The position numbers were made by a program, and so were the translations under genes. Positions 10,986 through 21,970 of a stretch of 64,000 bases of DNA are shown piece after piece. Where the stretch lies: NCBI RefSeq assembly GCF_041260155.1, contig NC_091942.1:568001-632000 (forward strand). Direction: 5' to 3'. This DNA is from Ptychodera flava (lineage: Eukaryota; Hemichordata; Enteropneusta; Ptychoderidae). How positions within the stretch are numbered: the first letter of the stretch is position 1; the number at the start of each line of letters is the position of its first letter. Below the pieces are notes generated by a model. It searched no databases and was not told the DNA's origin. It saw only the letters and a list, made by a program, of their open reading frames with translations.

Positions 10986-12222
10986 ATGGCGGAATTCAAG
11001 CCAGACGAATTTATGGATGACCTTGATCAGGACACATTTAATTCCCTCAGAAAAGACAACCTCATAGCACTGGCAAATTTCCTTAAAGTAGATGTCAAAA
11101 GATCTATGCGCAAGCGAGAAATTCAGTTCAAGATTGCAAAACATTTAGTTAATTCTGGCCATTTTGAGGAGTCTGCCTTAAAAGATTATGAGCCTGAGTC
11201 TTCCTTCGAACTCAAAAAATTAGAATTAGAAATACAGGCAGATTTGGAGCTTAAGAAATTGGAATTAGAAAAGGAAAAATTGCAAATGGAAGAAAGGGAA
11301 AGGCAGGAAAAATTACAAATGAAAGACAAAGAATTACAAATGAAAGACAAAGAATTACAAATGGAAGAAAGACAGAGAGAAAAGGAGAGAGAATTGGAAG
11401 AACATCGACTACAGTTAGAAATGAGACGTTTAGAGCTTGGACAATCAGGAAAATTCTTCCTTCAGACAAGTTTGACATCACTAAGCATTTCAGGTTAGTT
11501 CCCCCTTTCCAAGAAAAGGATGTTGATAAATATTTCCTTCATTTTGAGAAAATTGCTCAGAGTCTGAATTGGCCTAAGGAGTCCTGGTCTATGCTTTTGC
11601 AGAGTGCTTTGGTGGGTAAAGCCAGAGAAATTTACATTCAGTTGTCAGTAGAGCAGGCTTCAAATTATGATTCTGTGAAGGAATTAATTCTCAAGGGCTA
11701 TGAGTTGGTGCCTGAAGCTTACCGTCAGAAATTTAGGGATTGTGAGAAGGTGAAGGATCAAACTTATGTTGAATTTGCTCGAACAAAAGAACAACTGTTT
11801 GATCGCTGGTGTTCTTCTGAAAAGGTCAGTCAGAATTATGACAAATTACGACAGCTTGTTTTGATTGAAGAATTTAAGAGGTGCATTCGGAGTGACATCA
11901 AGACGTTTATCAATGAACAAAAGGCAGATACATTAGAGGTTGCTGCACGTTTGGCCGATGATTATTCATTGACCCACAAATCTTCATTTCTCAGCAAACC
12001 ATCCCAGTCCTTTTCATACAGAAACAATGCAGGTAAATTTAACTCCTCCTTTTCATCCAAGAATTTTTCAAAGGAGAGTAGAAATCAAATGACAACAGTT
12101 CACAGAGTTCAAGTAACACTCCCACATCATCAGATCCCAAGTCTCAATCTCCTTCTGACAAACAGTTTGGTACACTTTCTTGTAATTATTGTAAGAAAGA
12201 CGGCCATTTAATGTCAGAGTGT
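10986..12222 (+). pseudogene. gag of Gmr1-type element, SCAN-like capsid and zinc knuckle; frameshifted
   Basis: Starts MAEFKPDEFMDDL; residues about 65-155 are a strongly charged coiled coil with LQMKDKE and LQMEER repeats. After a frame break near 11455-11500 comes a capsid part (11500-12000) with the block VPEAYRQKFRDCEK and KLRQLVLIEEFKRCI, which resembles vertebrate SCAN domains. Published work derives SCAN from Gmr1-type gag, so the match fits. A second frame change near 12100 precedes a CCHC knuckle, CNYCKKDGHLMSEC, at 12181-12222. Confidence 0.85.
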
Positions 12223-12389
12223 TTCAAATTGAAAAGAAAACGTGAAGGTCAAAGTGGTCAAAGTGGATCTAAGCCAACCGCTTTATTTCTTCATCAACTC
12301 AATTAGAGTCTAATAATGTGTGTAACACATTTTCTGAGGTTAAACCCTCTTATCCCCAATTAATGAGGTCAAGGTCAATTCTTCTCAAG

Positions 12390-12735
12390 ATAGCATTATG
12401 GGTATTTTCGAACCATTTATTCACGATGGTTTTATATCACTTTCTAGTGATTTTTCTTCCGCTACCCCTGTCAAAATTTAAGAGATACCGGGGCTTCCCA
12501 GTCTCTTTTGTTGGCAGATACCCTGCCGTTTTCTGAAAAGTCATTTTCAGGTTCTAAAGTTCTTATTAAGGGGGTAGATTGTAATGACTACATTCCTGTT
12601 CCTCTCCATAATGTCTATTTGTCTTCGGACTTTGTTTCTGGACCTGTGGCTTTAGGTATTAGGCCTTTTTGCCTTTTGAAGGGATTCACCTTCTTCTTGG
12701 AAACGACCTTGCTGGGGACAAGGTCATTACTAATC
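12390..12735 (+). pseudogene. Retropepsin-type protease of Gmr1-type element (frameshifted)
   Basis: Active-site motif RDTGAS at 12481-12498 with the downstream LLLGNDLAG block that closes the retropepsin fold. Frame changes occur just before DTG (near 12478) and near 12665. The domain follows the gag knuckle and precedes integrase. Confidence 0.8.
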
Positions 12736-13942
12736 CACTTGTGACTGATAATCCTAGTTTAGATCAGGATCCAGAGCCAATTGAACAAGAGATACCCGAT
12801 TTATTTCCTTCATGTGCCATTACTCGAGCCATGTCAAAGAAAACTTCCGAGAATCAAAATACTCTCAAAAATAATGTCACAGATGTTGACTTAAATGACA
12901 CCTTTCTGAGTCAGGTGTTTGACACGGATCATTCCGTTATCCCTCGTGGATTTGAAACTTTCAGTAAAACTTCTGCTGACCAAGGTCAGACATTTTCTAG
13001 ATCAAATCTCATTGCAGAACAACACAAAGACCCAGATATTTTGTGTTTATTTGACAGGGTAGATGATGAAGGTAAAACTTCAGATAGCTCTGTTTCCTAT
13101 TATACAAAATCTGGTATTCTCATGCGTAAATGGAGACCTCCAGATGTCTTGGTTGATGACGATTGGGCTATAAAACATCAAATTGTGGTTCCAAAGCCCT
13201 ACCGTGCTGAAATATTGCGCCTGGCCCATGAAACTCCCTGGGCTGGTCACTTAGGAGTCAGGAAAACTTATCATAAAATTCTCAGTCACTTTTATTGGCC
13301 TAATCTCAGGCAGGATGTAACACATTTCTGTAAAACTTGTCACACATGTCAGATGGTAGGAAAGCCGAATCAGACCATTCCAAAGGCCCCTTTACAGCCA
13401 ATTCCTGCATTTCAAGAACCATTTAGTAGGATACTAATAGACTGTGTTGGGCCCCTACCAAAAACAAGATCAGGAAATGAGTACATGCTGACAATATGTG
13501 TACATCAACTCGGTTCCCAGAAGCCATACCACTGAGAAATATAAAGACAAAGACTATAGTGAGAGCTTTAGTCAAATTTTTCACTTTATTCGGCCTCCCT
13601 AAATGTGTCCAGTCCGATCAAGGCTCCAACTTTATGTCTGGTATTTTTCAACAAGTAATGGATCAGCTAGGCATTAAACAGTATAGGTCATCCGCCTATC
13701 ATCCAGAAAGTCAGGGTGCTCTTGAGCGATTTCATCAAACTTTGAAAAACATGATTAGGACCTACTGTTTTGACACAGAGAAGCAGTGGGATGAAGGAAT
13801 TCATTTTCTGCTCTTTGCTGTTAGAGAGTCAATTCAAGAGTCTCTTGGTTTTAGCCCATTTGAGCTTGTATTTGGACATACAGTCCGTGGCCCACTTAAG
13901 CTCGTTAAAGAGAAATTCCTATCAGACGATGATGATGTCTGA
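12669..13942 (+). pseudogene. Integrase of Gmr1-type element, upstream of RT (frameshifted)
   Basis: Zinc-binding domain with HETPWAGH and CKTCHTC (about 13215-13350). The catalytic core shows the first Asp in LIDCVGPLPKT, the second in QSDQGSNF and the Glu in HPESQGALERFHQ. One frame break lies near 13505, between the first and second acidic residues, and another at 13940, before the C-terminal domain. Position before RT is the unusual feature. Confidence 0.9.
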
Positions 13943-13947
13943 ATATT

Positions 13948-15435
13948 TTGCAATATGTGTCAGATTTTCGTACAAAACTCTCTAAAGCATGTGAATTAGC
14001 CAGAGAAAATCTTGAGTCATCTCAGCAGTCAATGAAAACCAAATACAATAAAAACACCTCAAAACGGAAGTTTGAACCAGGTCAAAAAGTTCTTGTTCTA
14101 CTTCCAATTCCTGGCAAACCACTCCATGCTCGTTACTTTGGGCCATATCTAATTGATAAGAAATTGAGTGATTTAAATTACATCATAATAACACCTGACA
14201 GGCGAAAACAAAAACAGCTATGTCACATAAATATGCTTAAGCCATATTTGGATAGGGATAATCCTACTATAACTCAGCCTGTCAGTACCGTCAGTTCTGG
14301 CCATTATGAAGATAGTGATACTGAAACTGACTTGAGTGAAAATACTCTAAACTCAAAGCTGGGCTCGGTCAAGCTTCAGAACTCAGAAATCCTGGAGAAG
14401 CTGGAGTCTACAAAGTTGGCACACCTCCAGCCAGAACAACAACAACAGGTGAAAGAACTGCTCCACGAATATAAACACCTGTTTCAAGATGTTCCAACGA
14501 GGACAAACGTCATCTATCACGACGTTGATGTTGGGGACAGTAAGCCTGTAAAACAACATCCATACAGACTGAATCCAACAAAAGCAAAATATCTCCAGGA
14601 AGAAGTCAAATACCTGCTGGACAATGACTTTATTGAACCCAGTAAAAGTAACTGGAGTTCGCCGTGCATACTTGTTCCCAAACCAGATCACAGTTATCGT
14701 ATGTGCACGGACTTTAGGAAGGTCAACACTTTAACAAAGACAGACACTTTCCCAATCCCGAGGATTGATGACTGCATCGACCGAGTGGGAAAAGCCAAGT
14801 ATGTGACGAAATTTGACCTACTGAAGGGATTTTGGCAAGTCCCTCTGACAGATCGTGCTCGTGAAATATCCGCCTTTGTTACGCCAGACGGATTGTTCCA
14901 GTACAAGGTGATGCCATTTGGAATGAAGAACTCTCCGGCAACGTTCCAACGGATGATCAACGACGTCATATCCGGGCTAGACGGGTGTGCAGCTTACGTT
15001 GACGACGTCATTCTGTATAGTGACACCTGGGAGGAACACATCAAGCTCATGCGGAAGTTCTTTGAGAGACTGAGTAAAGCAATGTTGACTGTCAACCTTG
15101 CCAAATCTGAGTTTGTATGGGCAAGGGTAACTTACCTCGGACATACTGTAGGACAGGGTGAGGTAAAACCTGTTGATGCCAAAATCAGTGCCATTTCAAG
15201 TTTTCCCATACCAAACTGCAAACGACAACTGATGCGCTTTCTCGGTATGGCTGGTTACTACAGAAAATTCTGTCCAAATTTCTCCACAATTACTGAGCCT
15301 TTGACTAACTTACTTAAAAAGAAAGTAAAGTTTGTTGGTCAGAGCAATGCCAACAGGCATTTGATACACTTAAAGCCATACTGCAAAGTGCCCCAGTATT
15401 GTCTGCACCAGATTTCACTTTGCCATTCAAATTAG
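13948..15435 (+). pseudogene. GPY/F domain and reverse transcriptase of Gmr1-type element
   Basis: The first part completes the integrase with the GPY/F module (PLHARYFGPYLIDKK, LCHINMLKPY). A linker of about 110 residues follows, then a gypsy-type RT: SPCILVPKPD, YRMCTDFRKVN, TKFDLLKGFWQVPLT, MPFGMKNSPATFQRMI and the catalytic YVDDVILYS, ending with FLGMAGYYRKFCPNF. A frame change near 15345 puts the last part out of frame. Confidence 0.92.
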
Positions 15436-15796
15436 CTGTAGATGCTAGTGATACGGCTGCTGGTGCTGTTTTATTGCAAGAGGATAGTCATGGGGTAGAT
15501 CATCCTGTTTGCTATTTTTCACGCAAATTTAACAAATCCCAGAGAAACTACTCTACAATTGAAAAAGAGTGTTTATCTTTGATATTAGCTTTACAGCATT
15601 TGAAGTTTATGTTACTTCTTCAAATCAGCCAATAGTGGTTTATATTGATCACAACCCTCTTGTTTTTCTGCAGAAATTTAAAGGCAAAAATCAGAGATTG
15701 CTAAGATGGAGTTTAATGTTACAGGAGTTTAATCTTGATATTAGACATATCAAAGGCAGAGACAATTTAATTGCAGACTGTCTCTCTCGTATTTAG
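15399..15796 (+). pseudogene. RNase H of Gmr1-type element (frameshifted)
   Basis: Contains the acidic residues in AVDASDTAAGAVL, IEKECLSLILAL, YIDHNPL and GRDNLIADCLSR. A one-base frame change near 15615 separates the second and third blocks. It ends 85 bp before the 3' LTR. Confidence 0.9.
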
Positions 15797-15869
15797 AACT
15801 TATTGTTGTTCACACTTTTAAGATTACATTTGTAAAAGAAAGATTTTTCATTGAAAAATTTCTTTTTTG

Positions 15870-15880
15870 AAGAGGGGGTG
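15870..15880 (+). promoter_or_regulatory. Polypurine tract
   Basis: Purine-rich aagagggggtg directly before the 3' LTR; the usual plus-strand primer site. Confidence 0.7.
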
Positions 15881-16447
15881 TGTTATGTAGGTCATTTCCC
15901 CCACACTCATCATGACCTGAGTTCAATTAGTCTAGAACATTCTCAAGGTCACTGCCCTTGATGACCTCACAACCTTGAATTCAATTAGTCATGTTTGGAA
16001 TGTTCTGGAAAGTTGATTAGTTGTGTAAGGGAGATAATTTTAGAACAGTAATTAGCATGTCAATAAAAGTTCTAGATTGTTCTTATATGCCTTTATAAAA
16101 GGGACGTGCACAGCTTCCAGTCAGACTTTTGGGATCGTGTCTCTTGTGTGTTACTATAAACTCCAGCAGTAGTCATTCTCAAGACTTTTCAAGACCTTCA
16201 CTGTCAACGCTGGATTTATACTGTGGACTTTGTGCAGCTGCAAGCCTGCAAGGACTGTTCATTCATTCAACTGACTGTTACAACTCTGAGACTGGAGCTT
16301 TGCCGTCCCAGCTGAGATAAGTAGTCTGTACACTTTTAAAGCTTGTACTCTATCCCTAACTTAGCAATTAGTTTTATTTTTGTAATAAATTTTGTTTAAA
16401 CGTTAACTGCTGAGTTCACCCTTTGTTCGTTTTCTCTGCACGTAACA
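15881..16447 (+). repeat. 3' LTR of the Gmr1-type element
   Basis: 567 bp, over 99% identical to the 5' LTR. Differences lie near the R-U5 part (an extra T in cactttt, ctaactt against ctgaatt, one T fewer in cacccttt). Poly(A) signal at 16384-16389. Confidence 0.95.
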
Positions 16448-16451
16448 ACAT

Positions 16452-18950
16452 GGTCGATCTAATATCGCCAGAATTGTGATTGTATTCTGCCCAAATTATG
16501 GAGAACACGCTAGCGTTAATGGTTTGATTGCACGACGAAATGCATCACCCTTGATTTAAATATTTTTACAGTGTATCTAAAATTATACATTTCTTTTCTT
16601 TAAAGTTAGGGTTGGAGGGTTTGAACTAGGATGGGTCGGGTTATCGGAAACACACGTCTTTTATGGTCCTATTAAACTTGTAATAGGTGATTCCCTTTTA
16701 GTTTAGCAGCTGTTATCCCTCTTTCGACAATCTTGGTTGACCCGGTTGTAGAGGGCGCTGTTAGTCAAACTCTAGAGTTGGTGTTGCATGTCGTTGAGTG
16801 ACAGGCGGTTACGGTATTCGTGTATCTCTGGATGGAAATATCTGAATTTAATAGAATGATAGAACTAGTTAATGGTAAACTCACTTGCTTCTCGCCAAGT
16901 TCAAATGAAGCACTTTTCCATCTCAGCGCAGGTATATATTGACCACGTATTGTAATTTTCTAAAGGCGGGAGGGGTTATTGAAAATTCTCGAGAGCCCAA
17001 GAAGGGAATCAAACTTTTAACTGAAGACAAATCTTAGCGATAAATCACCATGAATAGTGCACAGAAGAGTTTTTCATAAACCACTTTTCTGAGGTTACCC
17101 GATGAATGAACAATTATATGCGTTTCGAAGACTAGCATATAATTACTATCTATTCGTTACATAAGAGAATTACTTTGATTGACGCTTGTCACCAAGTGTT
17201 GATGCGTATATATTGGCGTAAAGGTCTTTTGTCTTCATTCTCGGTCGATACTCCACGATGTCCACACAAGTATTTTTAATGTGTATATTCTCTGAATCTT
17301 GCAATGAAGTTTTATAGGTCTTGTAAGTCCGCTGCCTTTTGACAATACGTTGTAAGGGGGGAATTATGTAATAAATGTGGTGAGTTTTTCGAGGGTATGC
17401 AGTACGCTCGTGGGTTGTGACGACCACCGCATACCGCATATTATCTCTGTTGTGTATCATGTAGTTATCATTTCTCGAAGTTCAGTATAGATACAATGAA
17501 AACAACACCATCCTCACTCAACTGGTTCTACATTACGTAACCTCACGTCATTAGAGGGCACTGTTCAAATTGAAAGGATGTCATTTTCACAAAGTAATAA
17601 CACAGTGTGAACTTCGCCTTGGTCGTTATCCTATCCCACTTCCTTTTTTTCTTTGACACTCAAAAAGGATTTTTCTTTGACACTCAAAAAGGATTTTCCA
17701 ATCAAGAAATTCCCATTGACATAATATATACAATATACATTATCGAATCTAACTGCAAATGCTTTTCTAAGGTTTTTATGTAAAGATAACTTATGGCATG
17801 GTTCACAGCCGTGGAAGTAATGGCACCGTGCTGTTTCCTCAGGGTAATTAACCTATCACAAAAGAGCAAAGAGAATGCTCTTGAAATGAGTCATCTGATC
17901 CATTAACTCTCGCTGTGCCATCCGACATGTAGTAAACTATGTAAGAGTTCAATGGCAAGCTACATACCAGACTTTGCTAGCTAATTAAAGAACTTGCTGT
18001 TTTGTATGTGGTAAATAGCTCCACGCATTTGTCTTGAAATGTCATTAACATTGTAATCGCAGTCCCTCTATAGAGGGACTGTTTGCAATCAACCTCGACA
18101 CGATTCATTGTATGCGCCATAGCACCCTCTACCGAAACACCGCTCATAAAGGTTCACGATTGCCCTGAAGATCTGCAAAGAAAGACCTTTCCTGTGACAC
18201 ACTAGTAAAATATTGTATGGTCTTTCCGAGTGATCTGTATAGGTTGTAGTATAAAATGTGCCGCGACTTCACCTGCTGTCACTATTATTCTTGGTTGCCC
18301 AGTAAAAGAATGCCTGAAATCTCGGCGAGGGGCTGCTCCTTGGCCGAGGACTTTATAAACAATTTATAATCATTCAATTTATATACTCTGACACTCAATT
18401 CCAGTTTTAGTGCAATCACAAACAGCCAAGTGAAAAAAAATAAACGTATAATAAATAGACAGCTACTGTGTTATCTTTTCATCAACATACTGTCGTTTCC
18501 ACAATATGAGCAGAACCAGTATCGGCCTTGACGTTGTATAGTTATGCAACATCTTGAGTTTTCTGCACATTCCATTGCAAATCTGTCGAAGATGGGGTCT
18601 ATTTTACGTTTGTGTGTGAAATGATATCATGAGATAGATTTATTTCCACCACCCAGCCTGTGAATTGCAATTTGTTTTGTTGCTTCAAACAGACTCTTAC
18701 ATTTCACAAAATGAATAGAAGTAATTAGTTATTTCCTTCTAAAACAAATTTTGAATGATAATTCCCAGTAAACAGCAATAATGTGAGTCTATATAAACCT
18801 TCCAGTGAAATAATCTTTAATCTCAATGCGCTTTACACTTAAAATCAACAAATAGAAGGATGAAACATAAATTTGTTTTAAACTGACAGTAAAAAAGCAA
18901 ATGTAAAATCAGTAACATGTTATAAAAACTCATCATAAAGACTACAAGAA
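16452..18950. other. Intergenic, no gene recognised
   Basis: No coding or transposon signature recognised. Contains a 25-bp tandem duplication at about 17648-17700 (ctttgacactcaaaaaggat) and a 22-bp perfect palindrome at 18060-18081. Confidence 0.5.
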
Positions 18951-18959
18951 TTACGAATA

Positions 18960-20290
18960 ACAAGTCATCGTTGATGACACAGTCCCCACTTGTTAATGGG
19001 TACTTTGATTACAGGTCCTCAGAGAGGATAGAGTCCTCTTCATTAGGTCTGTGATAAAAATACTTTTGAATAAATTCGCTTGATACATGTCTGAGCTGTA
19101 GTTCAGGAGATGAAAAAATCGTAATAAAATGGCCACATGGCGGCCTTATTGGATCGTATCACAGAACAAATCTATGTGCATATGTATGACAGACATCCAG
19201 CTCTATGGGTTTGCTCAGAATTAGATATACGCATAATTAATGAGGTACAGTATGAAGCATCATAAGGTCTCCCATCATACCATATATGAAGGGTGTATCG
19301 CTAAGTTATCCCAATATACCAAAAATCAGACCTCTAGCTCTATTGACTCGCTCAAAATTAGATATGCACATAATTAATGAGGTACAATGTGTGGCGTCAA
19401 AAGGTGTCCCATCATACCATATATGAAGGGTGTAGCACTTGTGGTTACTGAGTTATGGACAAATATGTATATTTGAGGTCAAAGGTCACCGAGGTCACAT
19501 GACATTTGTCAAAAAAATTGTATTGCTAAGTTATCCCTATATACCAAAAATCAGACCTCTAGCTCTATTGGCTCGCTCAAAATTAGATATGCACATAATT
19601 AATGAGGTACAATGTGTGGCGTCATAAGGTGTCCCATCATACCATATATGAAGGGTGTAGCACTTGTGGTTACTGAGTTATGGACAAATATGTATATTTG
19701 AGGTCAAAGGTCACTGAGGTCACATGACATTTTGTCAAAAAAATTGTATTGCTAAGTTATCCCTATATACCAAAAATCAGACCTCTAGCTCTATTGGCTC
19801 GCTCAAAATTAGATATGCACATAATTGATGAGGTACAATATGTTGCATCATAAGCTGTCCCATCATACTATATATGAAGGGTGTAGCACTTGTGGTTACT
19901 GAGTTATGGACAAATATGTATATTTGAGGTCAAAGGTCACCGAGGTCACATGACATTTTGCCAAAAAAATTGTATTGCTACGTTATCCCTATATACCAAA
20001 AATCAGACCTCTAGCTCTATTGGCTCGCTCGAAATTACATATGCACATAATTAATGAGGTACAATATGTGGCGTCATAAAGTGTCCCATCATACCATATA
20101 TGAAGGGTGTAGCACTTGTGGTTACTGAGTTATGGACAAATATATATATTTGAGGTCAAAGGTCACCAAGGTCACGTGACATTTTGTCAAAATATCTGAG
20201 ATATCTGGCTGAACGGATGGACTCACGGATGGACTCATGGACGGACATGACCCCATCTATAAGCCCCCTGGACTTCGTCCGTGGGGACTA
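18960..20290 (+). mobile_element. Non-autonomous repeat element with 226-bp tandem units
   Basis: Left end near aacaagtcatcgttgatgac and agtccccac (18981-18989); right end ccgtggggact (20280-20289). The central part is an array with a 225-226-bp period: the block ccaaaaatcagacc recurs at 19319, 19544, 19770 and 19996. Each full unit carries AGGTCA-type half sites. The right end folds into a short hairpin (ctggac/gtccg) before ggggact. A related copy in opposite orientation lies in aquaporin 2 intron 2 (about 37690-38370). Confidence 0.7.
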
Positions 20291-20359
20291 AAAACTGTGT
20301 CACTGCATCCTTTTTGCAATATGAATACGATGAGAAACTAAATTTTTATTTTTCTTGGC

Positions 20360-20463
20360 TTTATACATGGGAGTCTATGGACTGCCTTATACATGGGAGT
20401 CTATGGACTGCCTTATACATGGGAGTCTATGGAGACTGCCTTATACATGGGAGTCTATGGAGG
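20360..20463 (+). repeat. 26-29-bp tandem repeat, four units
   Basis: Unit tatacatgggagtctatgga plus ctgcct, repeated four times; the third unit is three bases longer. Confidence 0.9.
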
Positions 20464-20584
20464 TGAAAACTAAAAAGTCCTCTAACACGGCCAAATTTGA
20501 TCGCATTGTGAAACAAATCGACGTGCATCTGTATGGGGTAGGGTACTATCCTTGTGCAAAGTTTGAAAGAAATTGACCGGGGCA

Positions 20585-20716
20585 TCTCTGAGATTTCTGC
20601 GTGAACGGACGGACGCACGCACGCACGCACGGACGGACGCACGCACGCACGCACGGACGCACGCACGGACATGACCAAACCTATAAGTCCCCCCGGACGG
20701 TGTCCGTGGGGACTAA
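20585..20716 (+). repeat. Second right end of the ggggact-type element
   Basis: Repeats the terminal layout of the element to its left: atctctgag, a GGAC/GCAC-rich tandem tract (20600-20670), catgacc, then a hairpin and gtccgtggggact. It abuts the 3' end of the old LINE at about 20717. Confidence 0.65.
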
Positions 20717-21510
20717 AAAGACGTAAAAAGGTGAGTTTTCAGTCTACTTTTAAAAACATCCAATGATTGAACCGCTCGAATATGTCAGAGAATTCCGTAA
20801 GCGAGGTGCACAAATTGAGAAAGCCCTATCGCCGTAACACACTGTGTTTCCTATTGGCTGATATAAATTTACAACACTAGAGTGAGAGCAAAGTGTGCGC
20901 TGAGTGTCACGGACTGTGAGCAATTCACCTAAATACTTTGGAGCGTGACAATTGAGTATCTTATAAGTGATGCTAAGAATTTTGAATTCTATCCTTTGCT
21001 TAACTGGAAGCCAATGTAATCTGTAAAGACAAGGTGTGGTATGATATGTTTTTCTTGTTCTAGTAATTAAACGAGCTGCAGAGTTCTGAATCGTTTGCAG
21101 CTTTTGAATTTCACAAGCTTGCAGGCCATAAAACAAACTATTACAATAATCTAAACGAGACGTGATGAAAGCGTGAACAAGTTTCTCCGTAGTGCTCTTA
21201 TCTAAGATGTTACGAATTGTCCTTATCTTCCACAACGCATGGGAGGCTGACCTACAAACATTAACAATATGGGCCGACATACTACCGACTGTATCCATGG
21301 TAACACCAAGATTACGAACTGCGTTCGAAGGCTGTATGGTGATATCACCAATCTGTACATCACAGCTAGTTACCGGGCCGACACCTTTGAATTTAGATGA
21401 GAAATGTACAATCTCTGTCTTCCCGTCATTGAGAACCAGCATATTTTCTCTCATCCACCCTCGGATATTCACCACACAAGACTCGATGAGGGACTGGTCA
21501 GTTTCTTCGG
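20717..21510 (-). pseudogene. LINE reverse transcriptase C-terminal part (CR1/L2/jockey-like)
   Basis: About 260 residues of the RT thumb and C-terminal region: NDGKTEIVHFSSKF, VRNLGVTMD, TSRLDYCNSLFYGL, IQKLQTIQNSAARLI and LYRLHWLPVKQRIEFKIL, a pattern typical of CR1/L2/jockey-like LINEs. The catalytic part of RT is absent. The endonuclease half of what seems to be the same LINE lies further right on the same strand, beyond two inserted elements. Confidence 0.85.
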
Positions 21511-21739
21511 CCGGGGGAGGGGGCGGTGGATTAATGGGGGGGTCACCCTGTTTTTGACTTTGGTGATAGGGGGGGGTCACCATGTTTTTGAAATGCCCAA
21601 TAGGGGGGTATGAATTTTGAGAATGCTAGGGAACGATCGACGGTTACATGATAGACGAACTTGCTACTTTTCACAGTAAAATCGAACGTCGAAGATGACA
21701 TGGTGGCATAATCCCTATGGGAAATAGCCATTTGGTTTC

Positions 21740-21897
21740 CAGACTTGGGTTTTTTCTCGCTTATGTACACACGTCTATGGGGCGAATAGTCCCAGAGCTG
21801 AATAGCTCACGAGTGACTGTTGGTTTTTTCTCGCTTATGTACACTCGTATATGGGGTGAATAGACCCAGAGCTGAATAGCTCACGAGTGACTGTGAT
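21740..21897. repeat. Tandem duplication of about 78 bp
   Basis: The block ggttttttctcgcttatgta through agctcacgagtgactgt occurs twice (about 21745-21819 and 21823-21894) with a few changes. Confidence 0.85.
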
Positions 21898-21899
21898 GG

Positions 21900-21970
21900 C
21901 ATCTTCCATTAAAGATGAAAAATCAGACAGAAAGTCCGACATGGTCGACTTACTTCTTGGAGGGCGATAC
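21900..21970 (-). pseudogene. LINE endonuclease fragment, middle part
   Basis: On the - strand this short stretch reads YRPPRSKSTMSDFLSDFSS, which continues the RLIVV seen at 22910-22954 on the other side of an inserted TIR element. It is the APE-endonuclease region of a LINE. Confidence 0.7.

Larger units (their letters stand above)
10318..16447 (+). mobile_element. Gmr1-type Ty3/gypsy LTR retrotransposon (gag-PR-IN-RT-RH order)
   Basis: 6.13-kb element with 567-bp LTRs (10318-10884, 15881-16447) beginning TG and ending CA, and a 4-bp target duplication ACAT (10314-10317, 16448-16451). The domain order is gag, zinc knuckle, protease, integrase, GPY/F, reverse transcriptase, RNase H. RT and IN are of Ty3/gypsy type, yet integrase precedes RT, as known for the Gmr1 group of deuterostome retrotransposons. 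No envelope-like frame is seen. LTRs differ at only two substitutions and two one-base homopolymer indels, but the coding region has at least seven frame breaks. Confidence 0.95.

Noticed and set aside
10318..16447. Endogenous retrovirus
   Set aside because: No envelope-like frame is present, and gene order and RT/IN type fit a Gmr1-type retrotransposon.
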